Assembly (NCBI RefSeq): GCF_028551255.1
Contig: NZ_CP117029.1
Location: 806,001 to 870,000, forward strand
Length of the DNA stretch: 64,000 bases
Direction of reading: 5' to 3'
Source: Vibrio tubiashii
GTDB lineage: Bacteria > Pseudomonadota > Gammaproteobacteria > Enterobacterales > Vibrionaceae
Positions 17,028-26,740 of the stretch are shown one piece after another. A program made the position numbers and the translations under genes. How positions within the stretch are numbered: position 1 is the first letter of the stretch; every line of letters starts with the position of its first letter. Below the pieces are notes generated by a model. The model had not been told where the DNA came from. It saw only the letters and a list, made by a program, of their open reading frames with translations, and ran no database searches.

Positions 17028-18584
17028 ATGAGTGAAATTGCAGCGTCTGAAGCAAAGCCTTCAGGGGTTATCGGGTTCATCGAAAGAGCGGGTAAGAAAA
17101 TCCCAGATCCGGTCATTATTTTTATGTTCTTGTTTGCGTTTTCTCTGGTTGTTACCGGATTGATGGATGGCGTGAGCTTTGAAACCATGGGCAAGGGCGG
17201 GGAAGCCGTTCAGTTCTCGATTAAGAACATGTTAGCGGCGGAAAACTTCCGTTGGATGTTTGAGAACGCACTATTGCAAAACTGGTTAGCGTTTGGTCAT
17301 GGCGTACTTGGCGTTATCTTGATTGTAATGCTAGGTGTTGGCATTGCGGAAAACTCTGGACTTTTAACCGCAGTCATCAAGAAAGTAGGTCTAAAGATTA
17401 GTGACCGCTTACTTCCATTGTTGGTTGTCTTCCTTGGTATCATGAGTTCTATTGCGGCGGATGCGGGTTACTTAGTACTGATTCCTCTTGCGGGTCTTCT
17501 TTATGCAGGACTAGGCAAAAACCCATTGATCGGTATGGCAGCGGCATTTGCGGGTGTATCAGCAGGCTTTAGTGCTAACTTGCTGCCAGCGACACCCGTT
17601 GATGTTGTTTTAGGCGTGAATGCTAAGATCTTTGCTGAATCTCAAAACATCCCGTTCGTTGGTCGTAACGGTGAAGAACTTAACCCTGCTACCATGCACT
17701 ACTTCTTCGTTTTGGTATCAACCTTCCTGCTTGCTGTGGTTGGTGCGTGGGTGACCAAGCGCTTTATCACTCCTCGTCTGGAAAAGATGTCTTATCAACT
17801 GCCTGAGGAAGTGAACTTTGATGAGTTCGAACTTACCAAGCAAGAGCAAAAAGGTCTGCGTTGGGCTGGTGTTGGCCTAGTAGCGACTTTAGCAGCGATC
17901 TATGGCTTGGCGATTGGCCCATTAGCGACTTACACCAATGACGCAGGAAAAGAGGTAACCCCTTACCTAGATAACATCATCCTTCTTATCTCTTTAGTGT
18001 TTGCGGTTGTTGGTCTTTGTTTTGGTGTGGCAACAGGCAAGTTCAAGAAGCTGCAAGATGTAGTAAGTGCTATGGTGAAGCAGATGAACACCATGGGTTA
18101 TGTGTTAGTACTGACCTTCTTCTGTTACAACTTCTTGGCGCTACTTAGCTACTCAGGTTTAGGCACTTACGTGACTTACCTAGGCGCGACTTTCTTACAG
18201 TCGCTAGGTCTGCAACAGTTCCCTGCGTTAATGCTACTTGGCTTTATTCTAACTACTGCTGTGATTAACTTGTTCGTTGGTGGTCTAACATCAAAGTGGA
18301 TGTTGCTTGGTCCAATTTTCGTTCCTATGCTGTATCAGGTTAACCCGAACATGACGCCAGACTTAGTCACCGCGGCTTACCGTGTTGCTGACTCTTCAAC
18401 CAACATCATTACTCCAATGATGAGCTATGCGGGTGTGGTACTGGCCTTTATGCGTAAGTACAAACCTGAGCTGACATTTGGTGATGTGATTGCCATTATG
18501 GTGCCTTATTCTGTGGCTTTCTTGACTCTGTGGTCGGCGGTATTGATTGGTTTCTTTACCTTTGGTTTGCCGTTAGGTTTTTAA
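17028..18584 (+). CDS. AbgT-family transporter (second of two)
   Basis: About 518 residues, paralogous to the preceding gene over its whole length: IERAGKKIPDPVIIFMF, LGVGIAENSGLL, IAADAGYLVLIPLAGLLY, AAAFAGVSAGFSANLLPA and YRVADSSTNIITPMMS. Codon use is less biased than in the first copy (more TTA and GTG), so it is unlikely to be a recent duplicate. AGGA at 17016-17019 favours the ATG at 17028 over the one at 17019. The substrate is unknown; p-aminobenzoyl-glutamate or drug export are the family options. A strong terminator follows. Confidence 0.9.
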   Translation: MSEIAASEAKPSGVIGFIERAGKKIPDPVIIFMFLFAFSLVVTGLMDGVSFETMGKGGEAVQFSIKNMLAAENFRWMFENALLQNWLAFGHGVLGVILIVMLGVGIAENSGLLTAVIKKVGLKISDRLLPLLVVFLGIMSSIAADAGYLVLIPLAGLLYAGLGKNPLIGMAAAFAGVSAGFSANLLPATPVDVVLGVNAKIFAESQNIPFVGRNGEELNPATMHYFFVLVSTFLLAVVGAWVTKRFITPRLEKMSYQLPEEVNFDEFELTKQEQKGLRWAGVGLVATLAAIYGLAIGPLATYTNDAGKEVTPYLDNIILLISLVFAVVGLCFGVATGKFKKLQDVVSAMVKQMNTMGYVLVLTFFCYNFLALLSYSGLGTYVTYLGATFLQSLGLQQFPALMLLGFILTTAVINLFVGGLTSKWMLLGPIFVPMLYQVNPNMTPDLVTAAYRVADSSTNIITPMMSYAGVVLAFMRKYKPELTFGDVIAIMVPYSVAFLTLWSAVLIGFFTFGLPLGF

Positions 18585-18606
18585 TCTTACCGAGCTCTCT
18601 ATTCAC

Positions 18607-18634
18607 AACGCCCAGCTTAAAACGCTGGGCGTTT
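18607..18634 (+). terminator. Terminator after the second AbgT gene
   Basis: AACGCCCAGC pairs with GCTGGGCGTT around a TTAAAA-type loop, then TTTG. It lies directly in front of tadA. Confidence 0.88.
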
Positions 18635-18647
18635 TGTTATACTCGAT

Positions 18648-19229
18648 TTGAAACGCTATAATCCATCCCCCAAATTAATGCTGCGAGCAAACATAGTGTC
18701 TACTGAGCAAGAAGCCCCACAATTTTCTGAACTAGATCATCATTTTATGCGCTTGGCACTTAAGCTGGCCGAAAGAGCAGAAGCTGAAGGTGAAGTGCCT
18801 GTTGGCGCTGTACTGGTAAAAGAGGGCGAAGTGATTGCGGAGGGGTGGAATCAATCCATCGGTGAGCATGATGCGACGGCTCACGCTGAAATGCAGACCC
18901 TACGTAAAGCGGGGCAAGCCTTGCAGAACTACCGTTTGTTGGACACGACGCTTTACGTCACTTTAGAACCATGCCCGATGTGCGCAGGTGCACTTCTACA
19001 CAGTCGAGTTAAACGAATCGTATTTGGGGCGCGCGATCTCAAAGCAGGGGCAGCAGGAAGTGTGTTAAATCTATTTGAGCACCAAGCGGCTTATCACTAT
19101 GCGGATGTTGAATATGGCTTACTAGAAGATGAGTGCCGTATTCAGTTACAGACATTTTTTAGACGTCGTCGTAAAGAACAAAAAGCGCAGCGTAAAAAAG
19201 CGAGAAAGTTGCAGCAGAAGGAGCAGTAG
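18648..19229 (+). CDS. tadA: tRNA-specific adenosine deaminase TadA
   Basis: This enzyme converts adenosine-34 of tRNA-Arg(ACG) to inosine. The zinc site is visible as TAHAEMQTL (His and proton-shuttle Glu) and PCPMCAGAL (two Cys), with VPVGAVLV upstream and RVKRIVFGARD downstream. The C-terminus is a very basic tail (FFRRRRKEQKAQRKKARKLQ). The frame is open from the ATG at 18648, but starts at ATG 18678 or GTG 18696 are equally possible because the first residues are not family-like. The neighbours tadA-mltF-purL are conserved in gammaproteobacteria. Confidence 0.95.
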   Translation: MKRYNPSPKLMLRANIVSTEQEAPQFSELDHHFMRLALKLAERAEAEGEVPVGAVLVKEGEVIAEGWNQSIGEHDATAHAEMQTLRKAGQALQNYRLLDTTLYVTLEPCPMCAGALLHSRVKRIVFGARDLKAGAAGSVLNLFEHQAAYHYADVEYGLLEDECRIQLQTFFRRRRKEQKAQRKKARKLQQKEQ

Positions 19230-19236
19230 GTTTTTA

Positions 19237-19264
19237 AGCAAACATCTTGGCTAAGATGTTTGCT
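19237..19264. terminator. Hairpin between tadA and the convergent small ORF
   Basis: AGCAAACATCTT pairs perfectly with AAGATGTTTGCT around GGCT. No T-tract follows on either strand, so it may act as an RNA stability structure or a weak terminator. Confidence 0.6.
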
Positions 19265-19272
19265 CTCTGGGT

Positions 19273-19407
19273 TTATACAGCGATTAACTGCATAAATGCG
19301 CGGTGACGTGCAATCACCTTTTTCTTGTTGTTGCTCAGCATACGCTTGCGGCGGTTTGCGGCAACGGTTTTATTAAGGCGTTTTGACTGCATTTTACGTC
19401 TAAGCAT
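19273..19407 (-). CDS. Unrecognised 44-residue very basic protein
   Basis: The minus-strand frame from the ATG at 19407 encodes MLRRKMQSKRLNKTV, then AANRRKRMLSNNKKK, then VIARHRAFMQLIAV and a stop. A consensus AGGAGG (19414-19419 on the plus strand as CCTCCT) lies 6 bases before the start, stronger than at most genes here. About 16 of 44 residues are K, R or H. I do not recognise the family; its size and charge resemble ribosome-associated or nucleic-acid-binding small proteins, but that is inference. It is convergent to tadA and oriented like mltF, about 200 bases beyond mltF. Confidence 0.7.
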   Translation of the reverse strand: MLRRKMQSKRLNKTVAANRRKRMLSNNKKKVIARHRAFMQLIAV

Positions 19408-19573
19408 AAAACAACCTCCTATTGTGGTTAAAATAAAATCAATCACGATCGCTATCGAAGGTAACTGATATTCAGACGGTTAACGTCTTATACCTGCTCA
19501 TTGTTACGATTTTAAGAAAGTTCGCAAGTGATCTTCGACACGATATTATATGTGGGCGAGGGAGAGGGAATTC

Positions 19574-19606
19574 AAGAGCGCAATCTTTAAACAAAATTGC
19601 GCTCTT
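19574..19606. terminator. Hairpin behind mltF
   Basis: AAGAGCGCAAT pairs with ATTGCGCTCTT around a 11-base A-rich loop. No classical T-run on the minus strand; probable mltF 3' end structure. Confidence 0.6.
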
Positions 19607-19614
19607 AACAGTGA

Positions 19615-21147
19615 CTATTCGTTGCTGCTTTCACTTGCAGAAACAGGCTCTGCCGCTGAGATAGGGATGGCGTCTGAGATTGCGGTTTCGGGCACTTGGA
19701 TTACTGTGAGATCATCTATGCTTACGTCGTCGCTAGACGCTGTCTGCTGCTCAACATGACCAATGATACTTTGGTAATAGCGACGGATATTTTCAACGTA
19801 ATTACGCGCTTCATCACCGCGGGCAAAACCATAGCGAGTTTGGCTGTAGTATTTCTTTTGACGCAGCAGTGGTAGACGATCTTTTACATCTGACCACGCA
19901 TCTGGGTTACCACCCTGACGTTTAGTCAGACGTCTCGCATCCATCATATGCCCATAACCCACGTTGTATGAAGCGAGCGCAAACCAGATCTTTTCATGCT
20001 CTTCAATCGAATCAGGAATACGATCGACCATTCTGCGCAGGTATTCAACACCGCCACGTACCGATTGCTCAGGATCGAGACGGTTAGTCACTCCAACACT
20101 TTTTGCCGTTGGCAAGGTCAGCATCATCATACCGCGTACACCAGTCGGCGATTTTGCCACTGGGTTCCAGTGAGACTCTTGGTAAGCCAAGGCTGCCACT
20201 AAGCGCCAATCAAACTCGTCAGAATATTTCTTAAATAGAGGAGACCATTTAGGTAGTTTCGAATCGAGCGCACGAATGAAGGCACGGGTATCGACATAAT
20301 CAAAGCTGCCAATGTGGCCAATGTATTTCTCTTCTAAAGAAGCTAAGTGGCCGGATTGATTAACTGCACCGAAAAACTCAATCAATAAGCCATATAAGCT
20401 TTCATCTTGAGAAGGGCGCAAGAACCATGAGATGGGTTGGTCTTCTGTCAGTTCGAATGCTAACGCAATGTCTGGGTAGATACGCTGTGATAATGAAACC
20501 TCGACCGAATCCGCGACCGTGAATCTAAGTTCCCCTTGAGAGACGGCTTTAAGCAGATCGTTAACGTCAGCATTTGGGTCGATATAGTAAGAAAAATCTG
20601 GATGCTGAGCCTGAATGTCGGTCAGGGTTTTATTGAAGTGAGAATCTCCAACAATACTCAGAACGTCTTTCCCTTCATTTTTCTCAATCAATTCTGCTTG
20701 TTTTGCCAGTAACTGCTTTAAGTTTCTTGGACGCCAATTACCTTTTTTGTAGACCACTTGTTGGCTTACATAATAGTAAGCAGGGCCGGGACGGAAGTTT
20801 TTAAGCCTTTCTGGAGATTGGCTAAGCCCGGCGGCAATGATGTCGATCTCTCCTTTTTCTAGGGCAGGGTAAAGGCTAGAGATACGATAAGCAGGCTTCA
20901 TTTCAAGTTGAACGCCCAACTCGTTGGCAAACTCGCGCGCCAATTCATAGTCAAGACCCGCTGGGCCGTCTGGGCCAATGTAATACGATAGTTGATTATT
21001 GAGTGTGCCCACGCGCAGGACGCCACGCTCTTTAATTAAGTCGAGTTCACTTTTAGGTTCAGATTCTATTTGGCAGCCAGAGAGCAGCAAAGCTGCAAAC
21101 ATAACTAGGCTCAGTGACTTAAAGTGACTTATATAATACTTCTTCAT
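19615..21147 (-). CDS. mltF: Membrane-bound lytic murein transglycosylase MltF
   Basis: A two-domain periplasmic lipoprotein of about 510 residues. It has a signal peptide ending in the lipobox LLSGC; then an SBP_bac_3-like domain (RVGTLNNQLSYYIG, GLDYELAREFANELGV, IIAAGLSQSPERLKNF); then a lysozyme-like SLT domain with catalytic glutamate in LAYQESHWNP, plus GVRGMMMLT and FALASYNVGYGHM. It cleaves peptidoglycan to 1,6-anhydromuropeptides. The frame opens at 21162; ATG 21147 gives the more typical lipoprotein signal. It is divergent from purL, as in E. coli. Confidence 0.96.
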   Translation of the reverse strand: MKKYYISHFKSLSLVMFAALLLSGCQIESEPKSELDLIKERGVLRVGTLNNQLSYYIGPDGPAGLDYELAREFANELGVQLEMKPAYRISSLYPALEKGEIDIIAAGLSQSPERLKNFRPGPAYYYVSQQVVYKKGNWRPRNLKQLLAKQAELIEKNEGKDVLSIVGDSHFNKTLTDIQAQHPDFSYYIDPNADVNDLLKAVSQGELRFTVADSVEVSLSQRIYPDIALAFELTEDQPISWFLRPSQDESLYGLLIEFFGAVNQSGHLASLEEKYIGHIGSFDYVDTRAFIRALDSKLPKWSPLFKKYSDEFDWRLVAALAYQESHWNPVAKSPTGVRGMMMLTLPTAKSVGVTNRLDPEQSVRGGVEYLRRMVDRIPDSIEEHEKIWFALASYNVGYGHMMDARRLTKRQGGNPDAWSDVKDRLPLLRQKKYYSQTRYGFARGDEARNYVENIRRYYQSIIGHVEQQTASSDDVSIDDLTVIQVPETAISDAIPISAAEPVSASESSNE

Positions 21148-21281
21148 TAACGACGATCTCATACATCCAGTACGGCATTTATATCAAAGTGTCATAACAA
21201 GGCAAGCCAATCAGTGATTCGGCGAGATAAGAGTTCTTAAATTCTCAATCTTGCTGTATTTCAAAATTGACAAAAAAAATG

Positions 21282-21297
21282 ACGCAAACGGTTGCTT
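21282..21297 (+). promoter_or_regulatory. PurR operator upstream of purL
   Basis: ACGCAAACGGTTGCTT matches the PurR consensus ACGCAAACGTTTGCGT at 13 of 16 positions. It lies just upstream of the purL -35 region. Confidence 0.8.
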
Positions 21298-21303
21298 TTG
21301 GTG

Positions 21304-21332
21304 TTACATCACAAAAACAATTGCTATATAAT
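21304..21332 (+). promoter_or_regulatory. Sigma-70 promoter of purL
   Basis: TTACAT (21304-21309), a 17-bp spacer and a perfect TATAAT (21327-21332). The resulting leader would be about 125 bases and contains small hairpins (around 21365-21402) of no known class. Confidence 0.75.
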
Positions 21333-21462
21333 GCGCTCGCATCAAAGAGGTGGAATCGGCATAGGTTTGAAAAACCTTCGGGAATAGCTTCGAAGGAAAT
21401 ACAGTAACCCACTGAATTTATTCCAATATCACCTTAATCAATTGCATAAGAGACCTAAGCGC

Positions 21463-24400
21463 ATGAGAATTTTTCGTGGCTCCCCAGCTCTATCTGAATT
21501 TCGTGTTAACAAGCTTCTAGAGCTTTGTCGTGAACTAGGCCTACCTGTAACAGGTATTTACGCTGAGTTTGCACACTTTGCTGATCTAACGACAGACTTA
21601 GATGCGTCTGAAGTTGAGAAACTAGAAAAACTACTGACTTACGGTCCAACAATTGAAGAGCACGAGCCAGAAGGTCTTCTTCTGCTTGCTACTCCTCGTC
21701 CTGGCACTATCTCGCCTTGGTCTTCAAAATCGACTGACATTGCTAATAACTGTGGTCTAGATAAAGTGGTTCGTCTAGAGCGTGGTACGGCTTATTACAT
21801 TGAAACGTCTGCTGAACTGACAGAGCTTCAATTAGTCGAGCTTAAAGCAATTCTTCACGACCGCATGATGGAAGTGGTTTTCACTGATTTTGAATCTGCA
21901 CAAGCACTTTTCCAAGTGGCAGAGCCAGCACCAGTGGCGGATGTTGACCTACTTAAAGGCGGCCGCGCCGCGCTTGAAAACGCAAACGTTACCCTAGGCC
22001 TTGCACTTGCTGATGACGAAATCGAATACCTTTACGACGCGTTCGTCAACAAGCTAGATCGTAACCCAACAGACATCGAGCTGATGATGTTTGCACAGGC
22101 GAACTCGGAGCACTGTCGTCACAAGATCTTCAACGCAGACTGGACTATCGACGGCGTTAAGCAAGAGAAGTCTCTGTTCAAGATGATCAAAAACACATTT
22201 GAAACCACACCAGAAAACGTGCTGTCTGCTTACAAAGATAACGCAGCGGTAATGGTGGGTTCTGATGTAGGTCGTTTCTTCCCGAACCCAGAAACTCGCC
22301 AGTACGGTTACAACCAAGAGAAAGCACATATCCTAATGAAGGTGGAAACGCATAACCACCCAACGGCTATCTCTCCTTGGCCGGGCGCTTCAACAGGTTC
22401 TGGTGGTGAAATCCGCGACGAAGGCGCGACAGGTATTGGTGGTAAGCCAAAAGCTGGTCTAGTTGGTTTCACAACGTCTAACTTACGTATTCCAGGTTTT
22501 GAACAGCCATGGGAAACAGACTTCGGTAAGCCAGGTCGCATCGTTAACGCACTAGATATTATGCTAGAAGGCCCACTTGGTGGCGCGGCGTTCAACAACG
22601 AATTTGGTCGTCCAAATCTACTTGGTTACTTCCGTACTTACGAAGAAAAAGTGAACTCTCACGCTGGCGAAGAGGTTCGTGGTTACCACAAGCCAATCAT
22701 GATTGCTGGAGGTATGGGTAACATCCGTGACGAGCACGTGCAGAAGAAAGAGATCCCAGTCGGTGCAAGCCTAATCGTTCTTGGTGGTCCTGCAATGAAC
22801 ATCGGTCTTGGTGGCGGTGCAGCGTCTTCAATGGCGTCTGGTCAATCAGCAGAAGATTTAGATTTTGCTTCAGTACAGCGTGAAAACCCAGAGATGGAGC
22901 GCCGCTGTCAGGAAGTGATCGACCGTTGTTGGCAGCTTGGTGAAGAGAACCCAATCGCATTCATCCACGATGTGGGCGCGGGCGGTATCTCTAACGCACT
23001 TCCAGAGCTTGTTGATGATGGCGAGCGTGGTGGTATCTTCCAACTGCGTGATGTACCAAACGACGAACCAGGCATGAGTCCACTTGAGATCTGGTGTAAT
23101 GAATCTCAAGAGCGCTACGTAATGGCAGTCGCGCCAGAGAATATGGAAGTATTCGATGCGATCTGTAAGCGTGAACGCGCACCATACGCTGTAGTCGGTG
23201 TGGCAACGGAAGAGCGTGAACTGAAACTTGAAGATTCACACTTCGACAATACGCCAATCGACATGCCAATGGATGTACTTCTAGGCAAGACGCCTAAGAT
23301 GCACCGTGATGCGAAGACGCTAAAAGCGAATAACCCTGCAGTTAACCGTGACGGCATTGAGTTAAATGAAGCAGCAGAGCGCGTTCTACGTCTACCAACG
23401 GTTGCAGAGAAAACATTCCTTATCACTATCGGTGACCGCACGGTGACTGGTCTAGTGGCGCGTGACCAAATGGTTGGTCCATGGCAGGTGCCAGTAGCAA
23501 ACTGCGCAGTAACAGCAGCAAGCTACGACACTTACCACGGTGAAGCGATGTCGATGGGTGAGCGTACGCCAGTTGCTCTACTGGACTTCGGTGCTTCAGC
23601 TCGTCTAGCTGTTGGTGAAGCAATCACGAACATCGCAGCAACAAACATCGGTGATATCAAACACATTAAACTGTCTGCGAACTGGATGTCTCCAGCTGGT
23701 CACCCTGGTGAAGATGCCGGTCTTTACGAAGCGGTGAAAGCCGTAGGTGAAGAGCTATGTCCAGCACTTGGTCTAACAATCCCTGTGGGTAAAGACTCAA
23801 TGTCGATGAAGACCAAGTGGGAAGAGAACGGCGAGCAGAAAGAAGTTACGTCTCCGCTATCTCTAATCATCACTGCGTTTGCACGTGTTGAAGATGTACG
23901 TAAGACAATCACACCACAGCTTCGTACAGACAAAGGCGATACTAGCCTTGTACTAATCGACCTAGGTAACGGTCAAAACCGTCTAGGTGCAACAGCACTG
24001 GCGCAGGTTTACAAGCAGCTTGGTGATAAGCCAGCAGACGTAGACAACGCAGCGCAGCTAAAAGGTTTCTACGAAGGCGTTCAGACTCTAGTTGCGAACG
24101 ATCAAGTAGTGGCATACCACGATAAGGGTGATGGCGGTCTATTCGTTACTTTAGCTGAGATGGCATTTGCAGGTCACTGTGGTGTGAAAGCTGACATTGC
24201 TGACCTAGGTGAAGATGCTCTAGCTGCGCTATTTAACGAAGAGCTAGGTGCGGTACTTCAGGTTAAGAACGAAGATTTAGACGCTGTACTTTCAACGCTT
24301 GCAGCAAATGGCCTAGAAGCGTGTTCACACGTAATCGGCTCTGTCGAAGCGTCTGATGAGCTAGTGATTACTTCTGGTGAGACAGTGGTTCTAGAGCGTA

Positions 24401-25359
24401 ACCGCACTGAACTACGCACTATCTGGGCGGAGACAACGCACAAGATGCAAGGTCTACGTGACAACCCAGCATGTGCTGACCAAGAGCATGAAGCGAAGAA
24501 AGACAACTCTGACCCAGGTTTGAACGTTAAGCTAAGCTTCGATGTGAACGAAGACATAGCAGCACCTTACATTGCGAAAGGTGCTAAGCCTAAGATGGCA
24601 ATTCTGCGTGAGCAGGGTGTTAACTCTCACGTTGAGATGGCGGCGGCATTTGACCGTGCTGGCTTTGAAGCAACTGATATTCACATGAGCGACATCCTAA
24701 CAGGTCAAGCGGTTCTAGAAGAGTACCAAGGCCTAGTGGCTTGTGGTGGTTTCTCTTACGGTGACGTACTAGGTGCGGGTGAAGGTTGGGCTAAATCTAT
24801 CTTGTTCAACGAGCAAGCTCGTAATCAGTTCCAAGGCTTCTTCCAGCGTGAAGATACTTTCTCTCTAGGTGTGTGTAACGGCTGTCAGATGCTATCGAAC
24901 CTGAAAGAGCTAATTCCAGGTGCAGAACTATGGCCACGATTCGTTCGTAACGAATCTGAGCGTTTTGAAGCTCGCTTCAGCCTAGTTGAAGTTCAGAAAT
25001 CTGATTCTGTGTTCTTCGACGGCATGGCAGGTTCTCGTATGCCAATCGCAGTGTCTCACGGTGAAGGCCGCGTAGAAGTGCGTGATGCTGACCACCTAGC
25101 AGCGATTGAAGCTTCTGGTACGGTTGCGGTTCGTTACGTGGATAACCACGGTAACCCAACGCAGCAATACCCGAATAACCCGAACGGTTCACCAAACGCA
25201 ATCACAGGTCTAACGACTCAAGATGGCCGTGTGACTATCATGATGCCACACCCTGAGCGTGTATTCCGCACTGTGGCGAATTCTTGGTCTCCAGAAGGTT
25301 GGGGCGAGAACGGTGCTTGGATGCGTATGTTCCAAAACGCACGTAAGAACATCGGCTAA
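21463..25359 (+). CDS. purL: Phosphoribosylformylglycinamidine synthase PurL
   Basis: A 1298-residue large PurL: N-terminal PurS-like domain ([19 protein letters not shown]), FGAM synthase halves ([60 protein letters not shown]) and a C-terminal glutamine amidotransferase with the nucleophile in [10 protein letters not shown] and the HPERVFR end. It performs the fourth step of purine synthesis. The first ATG of the frame (21442) adds seven residues not found in the family; I use 21463. A PurR box lies upstream. Codon bias is strong, as for highly expressed genes. Confidence 0.98.
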   Translation: MRIFRGSPALSEFRVNKLLELCRELGLPVTGIYAEFAHFADLTTDLDASEVEKLEKLLTYGPTIEEHEPEGLLLLATPRPGTISPWSSKSTDIANNCGLDKVVRLERGTAYYIETSAELTELQLVELKAILHDRMMEVVFTDFESAQALFQVAEPAPVADVDLLKGGRAALENANVTLGLALADDEIEYLYDAFVNKLDRNPTDIELMMFAQANSEHCRHKIFNADWTIDGVKQEKSLFKMIKNTFETTPENVLSAYKDNAAVMVGSDVGRFFPNPETRQYGYNQEKAHILMKVETHNHPTAISPWPGASTGSGGEIRDEGATGIGGKPKAGLVGFTTSNLRIPGFEQPWETDFGKPGRIVNALDIMLEGPLGGAAFNNEFGRPNLLGYFRTYEEKVNSHAGEEVRGYHKPIMIAGGMGNIRDEHVQKKEIPVGASLIVLGGPAMNIGLGGGAASSMASGQSAEDLDFASVQRENPEMERRCQEVIDRCWQLGEENPIAFIHDVGAGGISNALPELVDDGERGGIFQLRDVPNDEPGMSPLEIWCNESQERYVMAVAPENMEVFDAICKRERAPYAVVGVATEERELKLEDSHFDNTPIDMPMDVLLGKTPKMHRDAKTLKANNPAVNRDGIELNEAAERVLRLPTVAEKTFLITIGDRTVTGLVARDQMVGPWQVPVANCAVTAASYDTYHGEAMSMGERTPVALLDFGASARLAVGEAITNIAATNIGDIKHIKLSANWMSPAGHPGEDAGLYEAVKAVGEELCPALGLTIPVGKDSMSMKTKWEENGEQKEVTSPLSLIITAFARVEDVRKTITPQLRTDKGDTSLVLIDLGNGQNRLGATALAQVYKQLGDKPADVDNAAQLKGFYEGVQTLVANDQVVAYHDKGDGGLFVTLAEMAFAGHCGVKADIADLGEDALAALFNEELGAVLQVKNEDLDAVLSTLAANGLEACSHVIGSVEASDELVITSGETVVLERNRTELRTIWAETTHKMQGLRDNPACADQEHEAKKDNSDPGLNVKLSFDVNEDIAAPYIAKGAKPKMAILREQGVNSHVEMAAAFDRAGFEATDIHMSDILTGQAVLEEYQGLVACGGFSYGDVLGAGEGWAKSILFNEQARNQFQGFFQREDTFSLGVCNGCQMLSNLKELIPGAELWPRFVRNESERFEARFSLVEVQKSDSVFFDGMAGSRMPIAVSHGEGRVEVRDADHLAAIEASGTVAVRYVDNHGNPTQQYPNNPNGSPNAITGLTTQDGRVTIMMPHPERVFRTVANSWSPEGWGENGAWMRMFQNARKNIG

Positions 25360-25394
25360 TTAAGCCGAGATTCGTTCTCTACACTGTAAATAGT

Positions 25395-25430
25395 AAAGCG
25401 CTGGTTGAGAGGCCAGCGCTTTCTTTGTTT
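25395..25430 (+). terminator. Terminator after purL
   Basis: AAAGCGCTGG pairs with CCAGCGCTTT around TTGAGAGG, followed by CTTTGTTT. Confidence 0.88.
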
Positions 25431-25435
25431 AGAAG

Positions 25436-25550
25436 CGTGAAGCGGGAACGGGCTGCGCCCTATGGAACGCTGCACTTATGGATAGCGGGAACGGACTTCG
25501 TCCTATGGATCGCTTCGCTACGGAAGCTGACTACGTCCTCGAAATGTGAG
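25436..25550 (+). repeat. Cluster of short hairpin modules (family H)
   Basis: Contains GGGCTGCGCCC, then TATGGAACGCTGC, then GGACTTCGTCC followed by TATGGATCGCTTCGCT, and a divergent GACTACGTC module. Order and linkers match the clusters at 1055 and 55767. No gene is supported. It runs directly into the 103-bp element at 25554. Confidence 0.85.
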
Positions 25551-25553
25551 GAA

Positions 25554-25656
25554 GTCATTCCATAGACCGAAGAATGAGGGAGTAGGGAATCTCTGTTAGT
25601 TTTCTACTCGTTTTGTGAGATCCCCAACTCGCTCGTGCCTCACTCTTGAGGATGAC
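25554..25656. repeat. 103-bp REPIN-like inverted element, copy B
   Basis: Halves at 25554-25593 and 25617-25656, with a 23-bp spacer. The left half starts GTCATTCCATAGACCGAAG and ends TAGGGAATCTC; the right half starts GAGATCCCCAACTCGCTCG and ends TTGAGGATGAC. The geometry is identical to copies A and C. Confidence 0.88.
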
Positions 25657-25681
25657 GTCATTCCTCGTTCTTAGGGGGGGG
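25657..25681. repeat. Truncated extra repeat half ending in a G8 tract
   Basis: Directly after copy B, GTCATTCCTCGTTCTTAG starts like another half but stops after about 17 bases at a run of eight G (25674-25681). It looks like a broken third half; the homopolymer could be length-variable. Confidence 0.7.
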
Positions 25682-25809
25682 CAATAAATTATTAGTGCCT
25701 CATTTAAAGAAACTATTGGCAAACAGCCATTTTTTGCGCTCTAATACCGCGCTTGCCAAGGGATGGCTAAATCCCTCAATATTCCATTAGAATCCCTTAG
25801 GAAATGAAA

Positions 25810-26160
25810 ATGTCGAACAACAAAAAATTTGCCATTCGTGTTACTGAAAAGCGTAACGGTTGGTGTGCAGAGATCACTCGCCAAGTGACTTCACGTAAAA
25901 CGTCAGTATCAAAACGTGAAACTGGCTTTGAAACTGAATCAGCAGCACAAGAGTGGGCTGAAAAAGAGCTAGCAGGTTTTATTCAAAACCAAGCTCAACG
26001 TAATGAGCGTAAAGGCGAAGCACGTAAAGTTCGCATCGAACGTGAAGAGCGACTAGCTCAAGAAGCCGCTGAGAAGAAAGCACGTTACGAAGAAGCGAAA
26101 CGCGCAGCTGCAGCGCAAGCTGAACTTGACGATGAAGATGATTTCTTCGAAGAAGAGTAA
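25810..26160 (+). CDS. DUF3622 family protein
   Basis: A 116-residue hydrophilic protein. The N-terminal part (FAIRVTEKRNGWCAEITRQV, TSRKTSVSKRETGFETE) forms the small conserved domain I recall as DUF3622 in vibrios. The rest is a charged helix (ARKVRIEREERLAQEAAEKK) ending in an acidic tail (DDEDDFFEEE). The function is unknown. AGGA at 25799-25802 is 7 bases from the ATG at 25810, so the ATG at 25804 is less likely. A bidirectional terminator separates it from DUF4250. Confidence 0.8.
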   Translation: MSNNKKFAIRVTEKRNGWCAEITRQVTSRKTSVSKRETGFETESAAQEWAEKELAGFIQNQAQRNERKGEARKVRIEREERLAQEAAEKKARYEEAKRAAAAQAELDDEDDFFEEE

Positions 26161-26176
26161 TAAGTCGTCATTCAAT

Positions 26177-26205
26177 AAAAAACCGCCAGCGAGGCGGTTT
26201 TTTTG
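26177..26205. terminator. Bidirectional terminator between DUF3622 and DUF4250 genes
   Basis: AAAACCGCC pairs with GGCGGTTTT around AGCGA; T-run on plus, A-run (T on minus) on the other side. Confidence 0.9.
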
Positions 26206-26223
26206 TATCTAATCAACGACAGA

Positions 26224-26415
26224 TTAGCGGAACTGGCCAGCTTCAGGTAAGAAATCAAATCCAGCAGAGGCCAACTTGGTTTCTAGCGCTGATTTATCAA
26301 TGTCAAAGAAAGCCACAAGCTTGTCTAAATCACCGCCGAAGTCGTCGCGTAGCTTCATGTTGACGATGCTCATCAGCATGACAGGGTCCATGGTTTCAAA
26401 GTTGGCTAAGTTCAT
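26224..26415 (-). CDS. DUF4250 family protein
   Basis: A 63-residue protein beginning [20 protein letters not shown], followed by KLRDDFGGDLDKLV, the pattern I recall for DUF4250. The function is unknown. Its ATG overlaps the stop codon of yaeP (TAATG), so the two are translated together. Confidence 0.85.
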   Translation of the reverse strand: MNLANFETMDPVMLMSIVNMKLRDDFGGDLDKLVAFFDIDKSALETKLASAGFDFLPEAGQFR

Positions 26416-26621
26416 TACTTGTCCTCAAAATCTGAGATCAGCAAGTTTGCCGCCGCAAATGCCGCTTTTTCACGAGCCTCTTTAGGCAAAGACTCATCCG
26501 CAGCGATGTCGTTTAACGCTCTTACTGCGCATGAAATAGCTTGTGGGACATAGGCTTGATCGCCGCTTCCAATCTGTGCGTACAGTTCGCGCACTAATTC
26601 ACAACAGCCGTATACTTGCAT
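26415..26621 (-). CDS. yaeP: YaeP/UPF0253 family protein
   Basis: A 68-residue protein matching YaeP of E. coli in [29 protein letters not shown] and [17 protein letters not shown]. The function is unknown. In E. coli it is next to rof; here it is followed by and overlaps the DUF4250 gene. No promoter was identified with confidence. Confidence 0.9.
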   Translation of the reverse strand: MQVYGCCELVRELYAQIGSGDQAYVPQAISCAVRALNDIAADESLPKEAREKAAFAAANLLISDFEDK

Positions 26622-26740
26622 GGCTTATACTCCGATAAATGATAACTGCTCTCAAATATACACACTCAAATTGTGAAACTCAAAGTGTAAGCTTGTCCTA
26701 ACGCAAAGCGTATGACGACGTGTTCAAAACCTAAGCAAAA

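Noticed and set aside
21340..21462. Purine riboswitch in the purL leader
   Set aside because: The leader has small hairpins but none of the conserved core bases of the purine or PRPP riboswitches; PurR control explains the regulation.
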